Assembly (NCBI GenBank): GCA_013391385.1
Contig: JACBFI010000010.1
Location: 1 to 64,000 of the forward strand
From: Sediminibacterium sp. Gen4
GTDB lineage: Bacteria; Bacteroidota; Bacteroidia; Chitinophagales; Chitinophagaceae
Direction: 5' to 3'
Length of the DNA: 64,000 nt
In this document: piece after piece, positions 1-8,198 of the stretch
Position numbering within the stretch: position 1 is the first letter of the stretch
How the letters are laid out: every line of letters starts with the position of its first letter
Position numbers and translations under genes: made by a program
Notes under the pieces: model-generated
What the model saw: the letters and a program-made list of their open reading frames with translations, nothing else
Databases searched by the model: none
Told to the model about the DNA's origin: nothing

Positions 1-78
1 CGTTTTTGAGTTAAAAAATCATTCAAAAACGGTCAACATATTTCAGGCTACCACATTTTGTTTTTATTGAAAAAACAA

Positions 79-106
79 CCTAGCACCTAGCACCTAGCAC
101 CTAGTA
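79..106. repeat. Heptanucleotide tandem repeat (CCTAGCA x4)
   Basis: Four head-to-tail 7-bp units: three exact CCTAGCA and a last CCTAGTA. They end 7 bp before the promoter-like box of purK. The first 78 bases of the window show no gene, only a weak hairpin (CGTTTTTGA at 1-9 pairing with 23-31). The 7-bp period recurs with other words in several gaps of this window. Confidence 0.9.
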
Positions 107-112
107 CCCCCG

Positions 113-120
113 TATCTTCG
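113..120 (+). promoter_or_regulatory. Possible -7 box for purK (TATCTTCG)
   Basis: TATCTTCG differs from the Bacteroidota -7 consensus TAnnTTTG at one position. It lies 5 bp before the purK ATG, so transcription would begin at or next to the start codon (a leaderless or near-leaderless mRNA). No clear TTTG is seen at the expected -33 distance. Confidence 0.4.
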
Positions 121-125
121 CACAC

Positions 126-1247
126 ATGAAAGCAGGAATTCTTGGAGGCGGTCAGTTAGGCCGTATGTTATTACAGGCAGCAGCCAATTATACAGTAGAA
201 ACATGGGTGATGGAAAATGATCCCAATTGTCCGGCTGCCCATCTTTGTCACCATTTTGTTCAGGGTGATATCAATGATTTTGACGCCGTATATGCATTTG
301 GAAAAGGACTTGATGTGCTTACCATTGAAATTGAGTCTGTGAATGTAGATGCGCTGGAAAAACTAGAATCTGAAGGCGTAAAAGTTTATCCTAAACCTTC
401 CGCCATCAGAACAATTAAAAATAAGATCCTGCAAAAGCAGTTTTATGAAGCGAATGACATTCCCACTTCCGCATTTGTTGTAACAGCGCATCTTCGCGAT
501 TTGAATAATCATACTGCATTATTACCGGCAGTACATAAAATCGGACAAGGCGGATATGATGGTAAGGGCGTTCAGATCATTCGTGATGAAAAAGACATTG
601 ATAAAGGATTTGATGCTCCGGCAGTACTGGAAAAAATGGTACCCATTCATAAAGAGATCGCCATGATCGTAGCCATGAATGAAAAGGGAGAAACAGCCTT
701 ATACCCTCCTGCTGAAATGGTATTTGATCCGGTTTTGAATTTATTGGATTATCAATTGAGTCCGGCTACACTTCCGGAAAAAGTATTCTGGAAAGCAGAA
801 GCCATTGCATTGCGGGTAGTAAAAGCATTGAATAGTCCGGGACTATTTGCGGTTGAACTTTTTGTAGATAAGAATGAAGAAGTTTTAGTGAACGAAACAG
901 CACCTCGTGTGCATAACAGTGGACACCATACCATTGAAGCCAATTATTCAAGCCAATATGATATGTTATGGCGTATTATGTTGGGCTATCCTTTAGGTAA
1001 TACAGACGCTATTCTACCTTCGGCTATTGTAAACTTGCTGGGCGCAGAAGGACATTCAGGCGACGCCGTATATGATAATCTGGATGAAGTTTTAAAAATG
1101 GATAATGTCTTTGTACATCTCTACGGAAAAAAACAAACCAAACCCGGAAGAAAGATGGGACATGTCACCATCATGCACAAAGACTACCAAGACCTAACAC
1201 ACAAGGCTAATAAGATTAAACATTTGTTGAAAGTCCTAGGTAAGTAA
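126..1247 (+). CDS. purK: 5-(carboxyamino)imidazole ribonucleotide synthase PurK
   Basis: ATP-dependent carboxylation of aminoimidazole ribonucleotide with bicarbonate, giving N5-CAIR in cytosolic purine biosynthesis. The 373-residue protein has the usual family length and order: an N-terminal nucleotide-fold segment beginning MKAGILGGGQLGRML, a central ATP-grasp region with the glycine-rich GQGGYDGKG loop near residue 140, and the metal/ATP-binding segment VNETAPRVHNSGH near residue 257. The start at 126 is the first ATG and places GGGQLGRM at the expected N-terminus. No purE neighbour is visible, so the partner mutase must be elsewhere. Identification rests on family motifs and is secure. 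Confidence 0.96.
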   Translation: MKAGILGGGQLGRMLLQAAANYTVETWVMENDPNCPAAHLCHHFVQGDINDFDAVYAFGKGLDVLTIEIESVNVDALEKLESEGVKVYPKPSAIRTIKNKILQKQFYEANDIPTSAFVVTAHLRDLNNHTALLPAVHKIGQGGYDGKGVQIIRDEKDIDKGFDAPAVLEKMVPIHKEIAMIVAMNEKGETALYPPAEMVFDPVLNLLDYQLSPATLPEKVFWKAEAIALRVVKALNSPGLFAVELFVDKNEEVLVNETAPRVHNSGHHTIEANYSSQYDMLWRIMLGYPLGNTDAILPSAIVNLLGAEGHSGDAVYDNLDEVLKMDNVFVHLYGKKQTKPGRKMGHVTIMHKDYQDLTHKANKIKHLLKVLGK

Positions 1248-1251
1248 TTTC

Positions 1252-1345
1252 TGATGTAGGATGTCGGATGTCTGATTTGTTTTTATTGCAAAATCACATA
1301 TCCGACATCAGAGATCAGACATCAGACATCAGACATGAGACATCC
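1252..1345. repeat. Heptad repeats forming a large inverted repeat between convergent genes
   Basis: Between the stops of purK and the minus-strand DUF3078 gene. Left arm heptads: TGATGTA, GGATGTC, GGATGTC, TGATTTG (1252-1279). Right arm, complementary heptads: GACATCA, GAGATCA, GACATCA, GACATCA, GACATGA, GACATCC (1304-1345). The arms can fold into a long imperfect hairpin, so this may act as a shared terminator, although no strong T-run follows on either side. Confidence 0.8.
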
Positions 1346-1356
1346 TACATTTCCCT

Positions 1357-2304
1357 CTACCCTTTTTTCACGTTCAAAGGCCGTAGGAAACCAATGCCTA
1401 TCAGGCTTTTGGTTTGTAGTCCGGGAGATGTTTTGTTCGGGCCAAATAAACGAACGTCATCATCATAAATCAAATCAAGGCTATAAGTTGCGGAGAAAAA
1501 TTTATTGATTTTGAAAGAAAATAAATTGGTCATGAAAAAATCAATATTCTGTGCGCTATTGTTATAGTTGGAGAACATATCCAACCTTCCTTTATACGTT
1601 ACATTTTTGGCAATCGTATTATTGTAGTTGACGGTTGCAAAAGTACCGATCTCATTGATTGATGTTTTTCCCGCAGGTACACCATATTTTCCTAAAGTAG
1701 ACAACTTATTATTGGCAACAATCGTCCATCTGGATGTCAAGGGTGAAACAAACACAGAAAGTTTATCAGAGGATTTGTAATCAAATCCCACTGAAAGAAT
1801 AATATATGCCGGCGATAAAAATGATGAAGAAAAACTAGGTACACCTCCGGAAAAAGTATAACCATCAAACCATTGAGAACGGAAATTGAAAAGGCTGGAT
1901 AAAAATATTTTTCCAGTGCTATCCATCTTATAACCGTATTTGCTGAGAAAGTCAAAGCGGTCGTCGTTTTTTCTTCCTCCCAAACTCGTGGTTTGTACAT
2001 AACCAAGGTTCATATCAAAGTTATTATCCCAGCTATGGCGATTTTTTCGATAGAAATAAAAGAAGTTGAAATATGAACTGACTGCCAATGAAAAATTATC
2101 ACCCCCTGCAGCCCAATTACTCAACGAGCCTTGTGCAAGGTTTGCACTGAGTAACCCGCCTTTTTTCCATATCCATGTACTGGTATCTGCCTCTTTTTTA
2201 ATGGTTCGTGAAGTCTCACTACGCAGCTTATTAACAACGATATCCTGAGAAAAAACCGCTGATGAACAATAAAGCATCAGCATCCAAAACATCCATTTCT
2301 TCAT
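1357..2304 (-). CDS. DUF3078 family protein, probable outer-membrane or periplasmic protein
   Basis: About 315 residues from the chosen Met (MKKWMFWMLMLYCSSAVFSQD), which gives a clean signal peptide; an in-frame ATG 24 bases further upstream would add eight residues ahead of the Lys pair and weaken it. The mature part has a segment starting WIWKKGGLLSANLAQGSLSNW, followed by alternating aromatic/polar stretches that suggest beta strands of a barrel-like protein. This is the pattern of DUF3078, a Bacteroidota family of unknown function. It is a single gene convergent with purK and divergent from miaB. Family call is from memory of the motif, and no biochemical role is claimed. Confidence 0.75.
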   Translation of the reverse strand: MKKWMFWMLMLYCSSAVFSQDIVVNKLRSETSRTIKKEADTSTWIWKKGGLLSANLAQGSLSNWAAGGDNFSLAVSSYFNFFYFYRKNRHSWDNNFDMNLGYVQTTSLGGRKNDDRFDFLSKYGYKMDSTGKIFLSSLFNFRSQWFDGYTFSGGVPSFSSSFLSPAYIILSVGFDYKSSDKLSVFVSPLTSRWTIVANNKLSTLGKYGVPAGKTSINEIGTFATVNYNNTIAKNVTYKGRLDMFSNYNNSAQNIDFFMTNLFSFKINKFFSATYSLDLIYDDDVRLFGPNKTSPGLQTKSLIGIGFLRPLNVKKG

Positions 2305-2398
2305 GTGACCGGGGGATTTGCGTTGCAAAACTAATTGATTAACAGAATTTTCAGCGTTGAAAACCTGTCAAACTGACACAAAAACAAGACAATTTTGT

Positions 2399-2406
2399 TA
2401 ATTTTG
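2399..2406 (+). promoter_or_regulatory. -7 box for miaB (TAATTTTG)
   Basis: Exact match to TAnnTTTG, 25 bp before the miaB start codon at 2432. A TTTG at -33 is not obvious. Confidence 0.5.
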
Positions 2407-2431
2407 CATTCAAACTACTCGAAAAAATCGA

Positions 2432-3859
2432 ATGAATACAATGCTTACAACAGATAAAGTGCACAATGAAGCCCGACAGGGAGAAGCATTTCAGCCTTTT
2501 GAAAACGATCCCAATCAGTATAAAAAACACTTTTATATCGAGAGCTACGGCTGTGCTATGAATTTTGCGGATAGTGAAGTGGTGGCTTCTATTTTGAATG
2601 GTGCAGGTTTTGGTGCTACCCGAAACCTGGAAGAAGCCCAACTGATTTTATTGAATACCTGTTCGATTCGTGAAAAAGCAGAACAAACGGTTCGAAAAAG
2701 ACTAACCGAGTTCCGTAAACTCAAAGAACGTACCCCGGGAATGTTGATTGGTATGTTAGGCTGTATGGCTGAACGCTTAAAAGCACAATTACTTGAACAG
2801 GAAAAATTGGTAGACATAGTTGTGGGGCCGGATGCTTATAGAAGTTTACCTGCACTGATTGAAGAAGCAGAGTCCGGACAAAAAGCCGTGAACGTTTTGT
2901 TGAGTAGAGATGAAACCTATGGTGATATTGCTCCCATTCGTCTAGACACCAACGGCATCAGTGCTTTTGTATCGATCATGCGTGGCTGCAATAATATGTG
3001 CAGCTTTTGTGTAGTGCCTTTTACAAGAGGAAGAGAAAGAAGCAGAGATGCTCATTCCATTATACAAGAAGTAAAAGATTTGTGTAATAAAGGATATAAG
3101 GAAGTAACCCTACTTGGACAAAATGTAGACAGTTATTATTGGATAGATGAGCAAAAAGATGAAACTGTAACATTTGCTGCACTGCTTGAAAAAGTAGCGT
3201 TGATCAGTCCGGATTTAAGAGTAAGATTCAGCACTTCACATCCGAAAGATATTACTGATGAGGTATTGTTTACCATGGCGAAATACGAGAACATCTGTAA
3301 ATACATTCACTTACCGGTTCAAAGTGGTAGTTCAAGAATGCTACAATTGATGAATCGTACTTATACCCGTGAATGGTATATGGCAAAAGTAGATCGTATC
3401 AAAGAACTACTCCCCGACTGTGGTATCAGTTCTGATATTATCGCTGGTTTTTGTACTGAAACTGAGGAAGACCATCAAGAGACACTTAGTATCATGCGAT
3501 ACAGTGGGTACGACATGAGCTATATGTTCTTCTATAGTGAAAGACCTGGAACATTGGCTGCAAGGAGATACGAAGATGATATACCTGAAGAAGTGAAAAA
3601 GAGAAGATTGCAAGAGATTGTTGACTTACAGGGAGAGTTATCACGTCAAAGTAACTTGAATGATTTGGGAAAAACCTTCAAAGTATTGGTAGAAGGCAAC
3701 AGCCGCAAAAGTAATGCTGATTGGATGGGCAGAAATAGTCAGAATAAAGTGATTGTTTTCCCAAAGAAAGATATGAATGAACAACTGAAGGGCAGTTATG
3801 TAATGGTGAAAGTGACCGATTACACGAAGACAACGTTGCGAGGAGAAAGAGAATTGTAA
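2432..3859 (+). CDS. miaB: tRNA-2-methylthio-N6-dimethylallyladenosine synthase MiaB
   Basis: Radical-SAM methylthiotransferase that adds the 2-methylthio group to i6A37 of tRNAs reading UNN codons. The 475-residue product has the N-terminal MTTase domain with its three cluster cysteines ([12 protein letters not shown] near 38, NTCSIREKA near 74, LGCMAERL near 112), the radical-SAM motif CxxxCxxC in [15 protein letters not shown] near residue 186-198, and a C-terminal TRAM-like segment ending in TTLRGEREL. The [10 protein letters not shown] tract after the cysteines is typical of MiaB rather than RimO. The gene stands alone, followed by a repeat-bearing gap. Confidence 0.95.
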   Translation: MNTMLTTDKVHNEARQGEAFQPFENDPNQYKKHFYIESYGCAMNFADSEVVASILNGAGFGATRNLEEAQLILLNTCSIREKAEQTVRKRLTEFRKLKERTPGMLIGMLGCMAERLKAQLLEQEKLVDIVVGPDAYRSLPALIEEAESGQKAVNVLLSRDETYGDIAPIRLDTNGISAFVSIMRGCNNMCSFCVVPFTRGRERSRDAHSIIQEVKDLCNKGYKEVTLLGQNVDSYYWIDEQKDETVTFAALLEKVALISPDLRVRFSTSHPKDITDEVLFTMAKYENICKYIHLPVQSGSSRMLQLMNRTYTREWYMAKVDRIKELLPDCGISSDIIAGFCTETEEDHQETLSIMRYSGYDMSYMFFYSERPGTLAARRYEDDIPEEVKKRRLQEIVDLQGELSRQSNLNDLGKTFKVLVEGNSRKSNADWMGRNSQNKVIVFPKKDMNEQLKGSYVMVKVTDYTKTTLRGEREL

Positions 3860-3907
3860 TGATGAATATGAATGTTGCATGCGTTAAAAATCAATAAAAC
3901 GATTTTC

Positions 3908-4022
3908 TACATTAGACATCCGACATCAGAGATCAATAAATTGAATCATGAATGATGAGCGCGAATACAAGTGATGAATAAATAAAAGGATCTCTACATC
4001 AGACATCTGACATCAGAGATCA
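3908..4022. repeat. Two direct copies of a heptad repeat block upstream of the sigma-54 activator
   Basis: Copy 1 at 3908-3935 (TACATTA, GACATCC, GACATCA, GAGATCA) and copy 2 at 3995-4022 (TACATCA, GACATCT, GACATCA, GAGATCA), 87 bp apart. Both continue into a similar A/T stretch. Copy 2 ends 13 bases before the start codon of the next gene. The 176-base gap holds no ORF. The same heptad family occurs at 1252-1345. Confidence 0.85.
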
Positions 4023-4035
4023 ACAAATTAAATCT

Positions 4036-5307
4036 ATGGATCTTCAAAGTATAAAAAACAGGTTTGGCATTATCGGTAATTCGCCTTCGCTGAATCATGC
4101 ACTCAATACAGCTGTACAAGTAGCGGCTACTGATTTAACCGTATTGATTGTGGGAGAAAGCGGTGTGGGTAAAGAAGTGTTTTCACAGATCATTCATTCT
4201 TTATCATCGCGTAAGCATAATCCTTTTATTGCGGTGAACTGCGGTGCTATTCCGGAAGGCACCATCGACTCAGAACTATTCGGACATGAAAAAGGTGCAT
4301 TTACAGGAGCTGTGGATAGCAGAAAAGGCTATTTTGAAACGGTGAGTGGGGGTACGATTTTCTTAGATGAGATCGGTGAAATGCCATTGGGCACACAGGC
4401 CAGACTATTGCGTGTTTTGGAGACAGGAGAATTTATTCGTGTGGGTTCTTCGAAAGTACAAAAAACAGATGTTCGTGTGATTGCTGCTACCAATAGAGAA
4501 TTATTGGAGTTCACACAAAAAGGAAGATTCCGTGAAGACTTATACTATCGTTTAAGTACGGTACCCATTCGTGTTCCGGCATTACGCGATCGAAAAGAAG
4601 ATGTATTGCTACTATTTAGAAAGTTTGCTGTGGATTTTGCCGAACGTTATAAAACACAGCCCATACAGTTGGACGATGACGCTAAAAACCTGTTAATTAA
4701 CCATCCATGGCAGGGTAACGTGCGTGAATTGAAGAATATTGCAGAGCAGATATCTGTGTTGAGTCAGACAAACAATATTTCAGCTGTTACTTTACAACAG
4801 TTTCTTCCTGATCAAAGCAAACATAGCAGAATGCCGGTATTGGCAGGACAATCATCCGGTACCTCATCAGAGTTTGCGAATGAACGTGAAATTTTGTACA
4901 AGCTTTTCTTTGATATGAAGAAAGATGTGACAGAGCTGAAAAAAATGTTCCTGGAAATATTGCAAAATCCGTCTTTAGCGGGTAATGCAGCCAATTATAC
5001 AAGAGATTCTCTGATGCAGGATTTTCATACCAATGGCGACCTCTCCCCTGTTCTGAGTAATTCTGCTCCGGCTCACGCTGCAGTATTGTCTGGAAATGTG
5101 GGTTCACAACCGGTAATCTTGCATGAAGATGATATTCAACATCATGAAGAAGTAGAGGAATCGTTGAATATTATGGACAAGGAAAAAGAATTGATCCTGA
5201 AAGCTTTGAAAAAACACAAAGGAAAAAGAAGAGATGCTTCACTGGATCTGGGTATTAGTGAAAGAACCTTGTACCGTAAACTAAAGGAATACGATATTGA
5301 AGAATAA
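4036..5307 (+). CDS. Sigma-54-dependent transcriptional activator (AAA+ / Fis HTH, no sensor domain)
   Basis: Bacterial enhancer-binding protein that would drive open-complex formation by RNA polymerase-sigma54. In 423 residues it carries the AAA+ domain with Walker A GESGVGKE near 41, the sigma-54 contact loop GAFTGA near 91, Walker B GGTIFLDEIGEMP near 110 and the arginine-finger region FREDLYYRL near 170. The C-terminus is a Fis-type helix-turn-helix (DASLDLGISERTLYRKLKEY). It starts directly at the AAA+ domain, so no receiver, GAF or PAS domain is present. A roughly 100-residue low-similarity linker lies between AAA+ and HTH. It sits 9 bp upstream of lptE and probably heads that operon. 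Confidence 0.93.
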   Translation: MDLQSIKNRFGIIGNSPSLNHALNTAVQVAATDLTVLIVGESGVGKEVFSQIIHSLSSRKHNPFIAVNCGAIPEGTIDSELFGHEKGAFTGAVDSRKGYFETVSGGTIFLDEIGEMPLGTQARLLRVLETGEFIRVGSSKVQKTDVRVIAATNRELLEFTQKGRFREDLYYRLSTVPIRVPALRDRKEDVLLLFRKFAVDFAERYKTQPIQLDDDAKNLLINHPWQGNVRELKNIAEQISVLSQTNNISAVTLQQFLPDQSKHSRMPVLAGQSSGTSSEFANEREILYKLFFDMKKDVTELKKMFLEILQNPSLAGNAANYTRDSLMQDFHTNGDLSPVLSNSAPAHAAVLSGNVGSQPVILHEDDIQHHEEVEESLNIMDKEKELILKALKKHKGKRRDASLDLGISERTLYRKLKEYDIEE

Positions 5308-5316
5308 TCTGATACT

Positions 5317-5838
5317 ATGATGTCTAACTTATTTAAATATTGCTATAGTACTTTACTCATCTTGATGATTCTTTGCTTTTCAGCATGCAAAGTAAAGTAT
5401 AGCTTTAATGATGCTACGATTGATCCCCGCTATAAAACCATTAAACTAGGTTTTATTGAAAACAAAGCGCGCTATATCAATCCACAGTTAAGTCCGAAAC
5501 TGAATGATAAACTGCAGCAAAAGATCACCAACCAAACCAAGTTGACCCGCGTCAACAGCGATGATGCTGATTATGTGATATCGGGTGCTATTACTACTTA
5601 TGATGGTACACAAACTGTGGGGGTGAGTGGTAGACAAGCAAGTACAAATCGTTTGACGGTATCGATCAATATACAACTCAGAAAAAATATCGAAAACGAG
5701 ACCAAAGACTTTGTCGTGAGCCGGAGTTTTGATTATAGCGCGAATCTTGCCTTTAACACGGCTGAAGCACAATTATTGGATGAAGTGGTCAGAAATATGG
5801 TTGATGAGATTTTTAACCGTATTTTTTCAGACTGGTAA
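5317..5838 (+). CDS. lptE: LptE-family lipoprotein, LPS assembly
   Basis: Outer-membrane lipoprotein that would partner LptD in inserting lipopolysaccharide. The 173-residue product begins with a lipoprotein signal ending in LCFSAC (lipobox, Cys near residue 24), followed by KVKYSFNDATIDPRYKTIKL, the region typical of Bacteroidota LptE. The C-terminal half is a mixed alpha/beta domain with KLNDKLQQKITNQTKL and a conserved late helix (LLDEVVRNMVDEIFNRIF). It follows the sigma-54 activator by 9 bp and precedes the TPR-like gene by 21 bp, so cotranscription is likely. lptD is not in the window. Confidence 0.85.
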   Translation: MMSNLFKYCYSTLLILMILCFSACKVKYSFNDATIDPRYKTIKLGFIENKARYINPQLSPKLNDKLQQKITNQTKLTRVNSDDADYVISGAITTYDGTQTVGVSGRQASTNRLTVSINIQLRKNIENETKDFVVSRSFDYSANLAFNTAEAQLLDEVVRNMVDEIFNRIFSDW

Positions 5839-5859
5839 TCAATTTGTACATTTATCGTT

Positions 5860-6753
5860 ATGAAATCCATACGGGATAAAGCCTTATTACACCTGACCGG
5901 ACAATCAACACTTCAAGCGGTACCTATTGATCAGTTGGAATCATTGGTTCAGACCTATCCTTATTTTGCACCTGCAACTTTATTATACCAAGCAAAGTGT
6001 AAGACAGAAGATATTGTTTTGAATGATGAGAAGACCTTTGGGAAGTCTCTTTTATTTACCGATAACCCGCTTTGGACATCTTATTTATTGCAAGCATCTG
6101 TTATAACTGAGGAAGTGGGTATGCCTGAGACTCCGGTGAATGATAAGGTAGGTGTACATAGTACCAAGACCATTGATATTCCCACTATGGACGATGTAAG
6201 GGATATTATCAAGTCCATTGACCCAAGAAAAGTTCCCGATAATCCACCGGAAGTAGATGATACAGAAGAAGAGTATGAGGAGCCAGTGGATGAATTGCCC
6301 TTGCCGGATGCCAAATTGAGTGATTTGTTATCAGGACAATTGGCCGATTTTAAAAAGCCTATAGATGCTGCGGCACAATTAGAGATTGAAACGGAAAGGT
6401 TACATACCATCGATTATTTCGCTTCCCAAGGCATTAAAATCGATCTTTCCAAGATACCCCAGGATAAATTGACCTCCCAGCTGCGCAAGTTTACAGACTG
6501 GCTGAAGCAAATGAAGCATGTAAACAATGAGTCTGCCGATCTCGGAACCGGCTCAGATTTAGAGCAGGCAGTTGCATTGATTGCCGAAAATTCCAACGAA
6601 TCGAGAGAAGTTGTGACCGAAACCATGGCGGAAGTATTGGAAAAACAGGGGCAGTTAGACAAAGCCATACAGCTGTATATCAAATTAAGTTTCATAAATC
6701 CTGAAAAATCCGCTTATTTTGCGGCGAAGATTCAACAATTAAAAGGTATATAA
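5860..6753 (+). CDS. TPR-like cytosolic protein of unknown function
   Basis: A 297-residue soluble protein without signal peptide or membrane segment. The N-terminal 80 residues are alpha-helical and Tyr/Leu-rich (VQTYPYFAPATLLYQAK). The middle is acidic and Pro-rich (about residues 125-150). The C-terminus has one clear tetratricopeptide-like unit (VLEKQGQLDKAIQLYIKLSFINPEKSAYFAAKIQQL). It sits between lptE and secG, one base from the secG start codon, so it is very probably cotranscribed with them. A role in envelope assembly is only suggested by this context. Confidence 0.7.
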   Translation: MKSIRDKALLHLTGQSTLQAVPIDQLESLVQTYPYFAPATLLYQAKCKTEDIVLNDEKTFGKSLLFTDNPLWTSYLLQASVITEEVGMPETPVNDKVGVHSTKTIDIPTMDDVRDIIKSIDPRKVPDNPPEVDDTEEEYEEPVDELPLPDAKLSDLLSGQLADFKKPIDAAAQLEIETERLHTIDYFASQGIKIDLSKIPQDKLTSQLRKFTDWLKQMKHVNNESADLGTGSDLEQAVALIAENSNESREVVTETMAEVLEKQGQLDKAIQLYIKLSFINPEKSAYFAAKIQQLKGI

Positions 6754-6754
6754 A

Positions 6755-7099
6755 ATGATCATTCTGTTTCTGATTCTGATTGTGTTAGCTTGTGTAGCGC
6801 TTGGTTTTGTTGTATTAATTCAGAACCCTAAAGGCGGCGGTCTTTCTGCCAATGTTGGTGGTTTGAGCAATCAATTCATGGGTGTAAAACAAACCACAGA
6901 TGTACTTGAAAAAGGTACCTGGTTATTTGCAGGCATCATTGCTGTTTTGGCTTTAGTATCCAGCTTATTCTTAAAAGGGGGTGGAACTGTTGACAGTTCT
7001 GTGTTGCAAAAAGTAAACACTACTACCAGTGCCCCTGCTCCGGCTGCTACTACCCCTGCCAATACAACCACGGCAACTCCTGATACAGGAAAAAAATAA
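6755..7099 (+). CDS. secG: Preprotein translocase subunit SecG
   Basis: Small integral subunit of the SecYEG channel. The 114-residue protein shows the family pattern: a first membrane helix (IILFLILIVLACVALGFVVLIQ), the conserved QNPKGGGLSANVGG loop, and a second helix (WLFAGIIAVLALVSSLFL). An Ala/Thr/Pro-rich tail follows, which is usual in this phylum. The ATG lies one base after the preceding stop. A rho-independent terminator follows at 7119, so this is probably the last gene of the unit starting at 4036. Confidence 0.93.
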   Translation: MIILFLILIVLACVALGFVVLIQNPKGGGLSANVGGLSNQFMGVKQTTDVLEKGTWLFAGIIAVLALVSSLFLKGGGTVDSSVLQKVNTTTSAPAPAATTPANTTTATPDTGKK

Positions 7100-7118
7100 T
7101 TCAAATTCAAGATGTTAT

Positions 7119-7150
7119 AAACCCTGCCTGTTCTACAGACAGGGTTTTTT
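7119..7150 (+). terminator. Rho-independent terminator after secG
   Basis: Stem AACCCTG-C-CTGT pairs with ACAG-A-CAGGGTT around a 3-base loop (one mismatch), followed by six T. It lies 20 bp after the secG stop. Confidence 0.85.
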
Positions 7151-7165
7151 GTTTAATTTGATGGT

Positions 7166-8191
7166 ATGAAAAGAATAATTGGATGGGGCATATTGATCAT
7201 CCTACTGGTTACAGGTGTATCCGCATGGCTGGTGTTTGGAAGTAGTACCTCTTTTTCAGAGGCACAGCGGTACTTCATTGTGGAGCAAGGACAAACTGAT
7301 AAAGCAGCTGTATTAACAACTTTAAAAGAAAATGGCATTGTATCACAAACGTTGGGATTATCGATGTTGGGTACTGTTAGCACCATTTGGCCAAAAATAA
7401 AACCGGGGAAATATGAGGTAAAAAAAGGGCAATCTGCCTTTTCAATAGCACGGATGTTACGCAATGGAAAACAAGCAGAGTTAAAATTGGTGATCAATAA
7501 ACTACGCACCAAAGCCGATCTGGCAAAACTGATTGGCAAACAGTTCAATACGGACTCAACAACAGTGATGCATTTTTTGCAATCCAATGATTCATTACAA
7601 CAATTAGGTACAGATACCACACAGTTATTTACCACCATCATTCCAGATACATATATATTCTATTGGAATACCCCATTGGTTAAAATCCTAAAAAAACTAA
7701 AAGACAACAGCGATGTTTTTTGGGAAAAGAATAATCGATTGAGTAAAGCCACAGCGAAAGGATTATCAAGAAACGAAGCTTATACACTGGCTTCTATTGT
7801 AGAAGAAGAAACCAACTTTGATACCGACAAATACAAAATTGCCAGTGTGTACCTGAACCGATTAGAAAAAGGAATGCCCTTACAAGCTTGTCCAACCATC
7901 AAATACGCCATGCAGGATTTTACCATTACGCGTATTTATGAAAAATACTTATCCAACCCCTCTCCTTATAATACCTATCGGAAAAAAGGGTTACCCCCGG
8001 GTCCTATCTGTACGCCCTCACCCAAAACCATTGACATAGTGCTGGAAGCTCCGGAAACAGATTATTTATTCTTTGTTGCAAAAAGTGATTTTAGTGGCTA
8101 TCATCATTTCAGTAACAATTATGCAACACATGATAAATATGCCAAAGAATATCAAAAGCAGTTAGATATTTACATGGCGAATAAAAAGTAA
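7166..8191 (+). CDS. mltG: Endolytic murein transglycosylase MltG (YceG family)
   Basis: Inner-membrane lytic transglycosylase that cuts nascent peptidoglycan glycan strands. In 341 residues there is an N-terminal membrane anchor (residues 3-23), a LysM-like subdomain (KPGKYEVKKGQSAFSIARML near 75-95) and the YceG catalytic domain, with the catalytic Glu in LASIVEEETNF near residue 212 and the conserved tail NTYRKKGLPPGPICTPS. The strand usually written LQTDPT reads LQACPT here, so the conserved Asp is a Cys. The next gene starts 8 bp downstream. Confidence 0.93.
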   Translation: MKRIIGWGILIILLVTGVSAWLVFGSSTSFSEAQRYFIVEQGQTDKAAVLTTLKENGIVSQTLGLSMLGTVSTIWPKIKPGKYEVKKGQSAFSIARMLRNGKQAELKLVINKLRTKADLAKLIGKQFNTDSTTVMHFLQSNDSLQQLGTDTTQLFTTIIPDTYIFYWNTPLVKILKKLKDNSDVFWEKNNRLSKATAKGLSRNEAYTLASIVEEETNFDTDKYKIASVYLNRLEKGMPLQACPTIKYAMQDFTITRIYEKYLSNPSPYNTYRKKGLPPGPICTPSPKTIDIVLEAPETDYLFFVAKSDFSGYHHFSNNYATHDKYAKEYQKQLDIYMANKK

Positions 8192-8198
8192 TACCGTT

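Noticed and set aside
1252..1345. Heptad arrays considered as a CRISPR array
   Set aside because: Units are 7 bp with no spacers of constant length, and there are no cas genes in the window.
1268..1468. Plus-strand frame starting within the heptad repeats after purK
   Set aside because: Its first part is repeat sequence and the rest is antisense to the DUF3078 gene.
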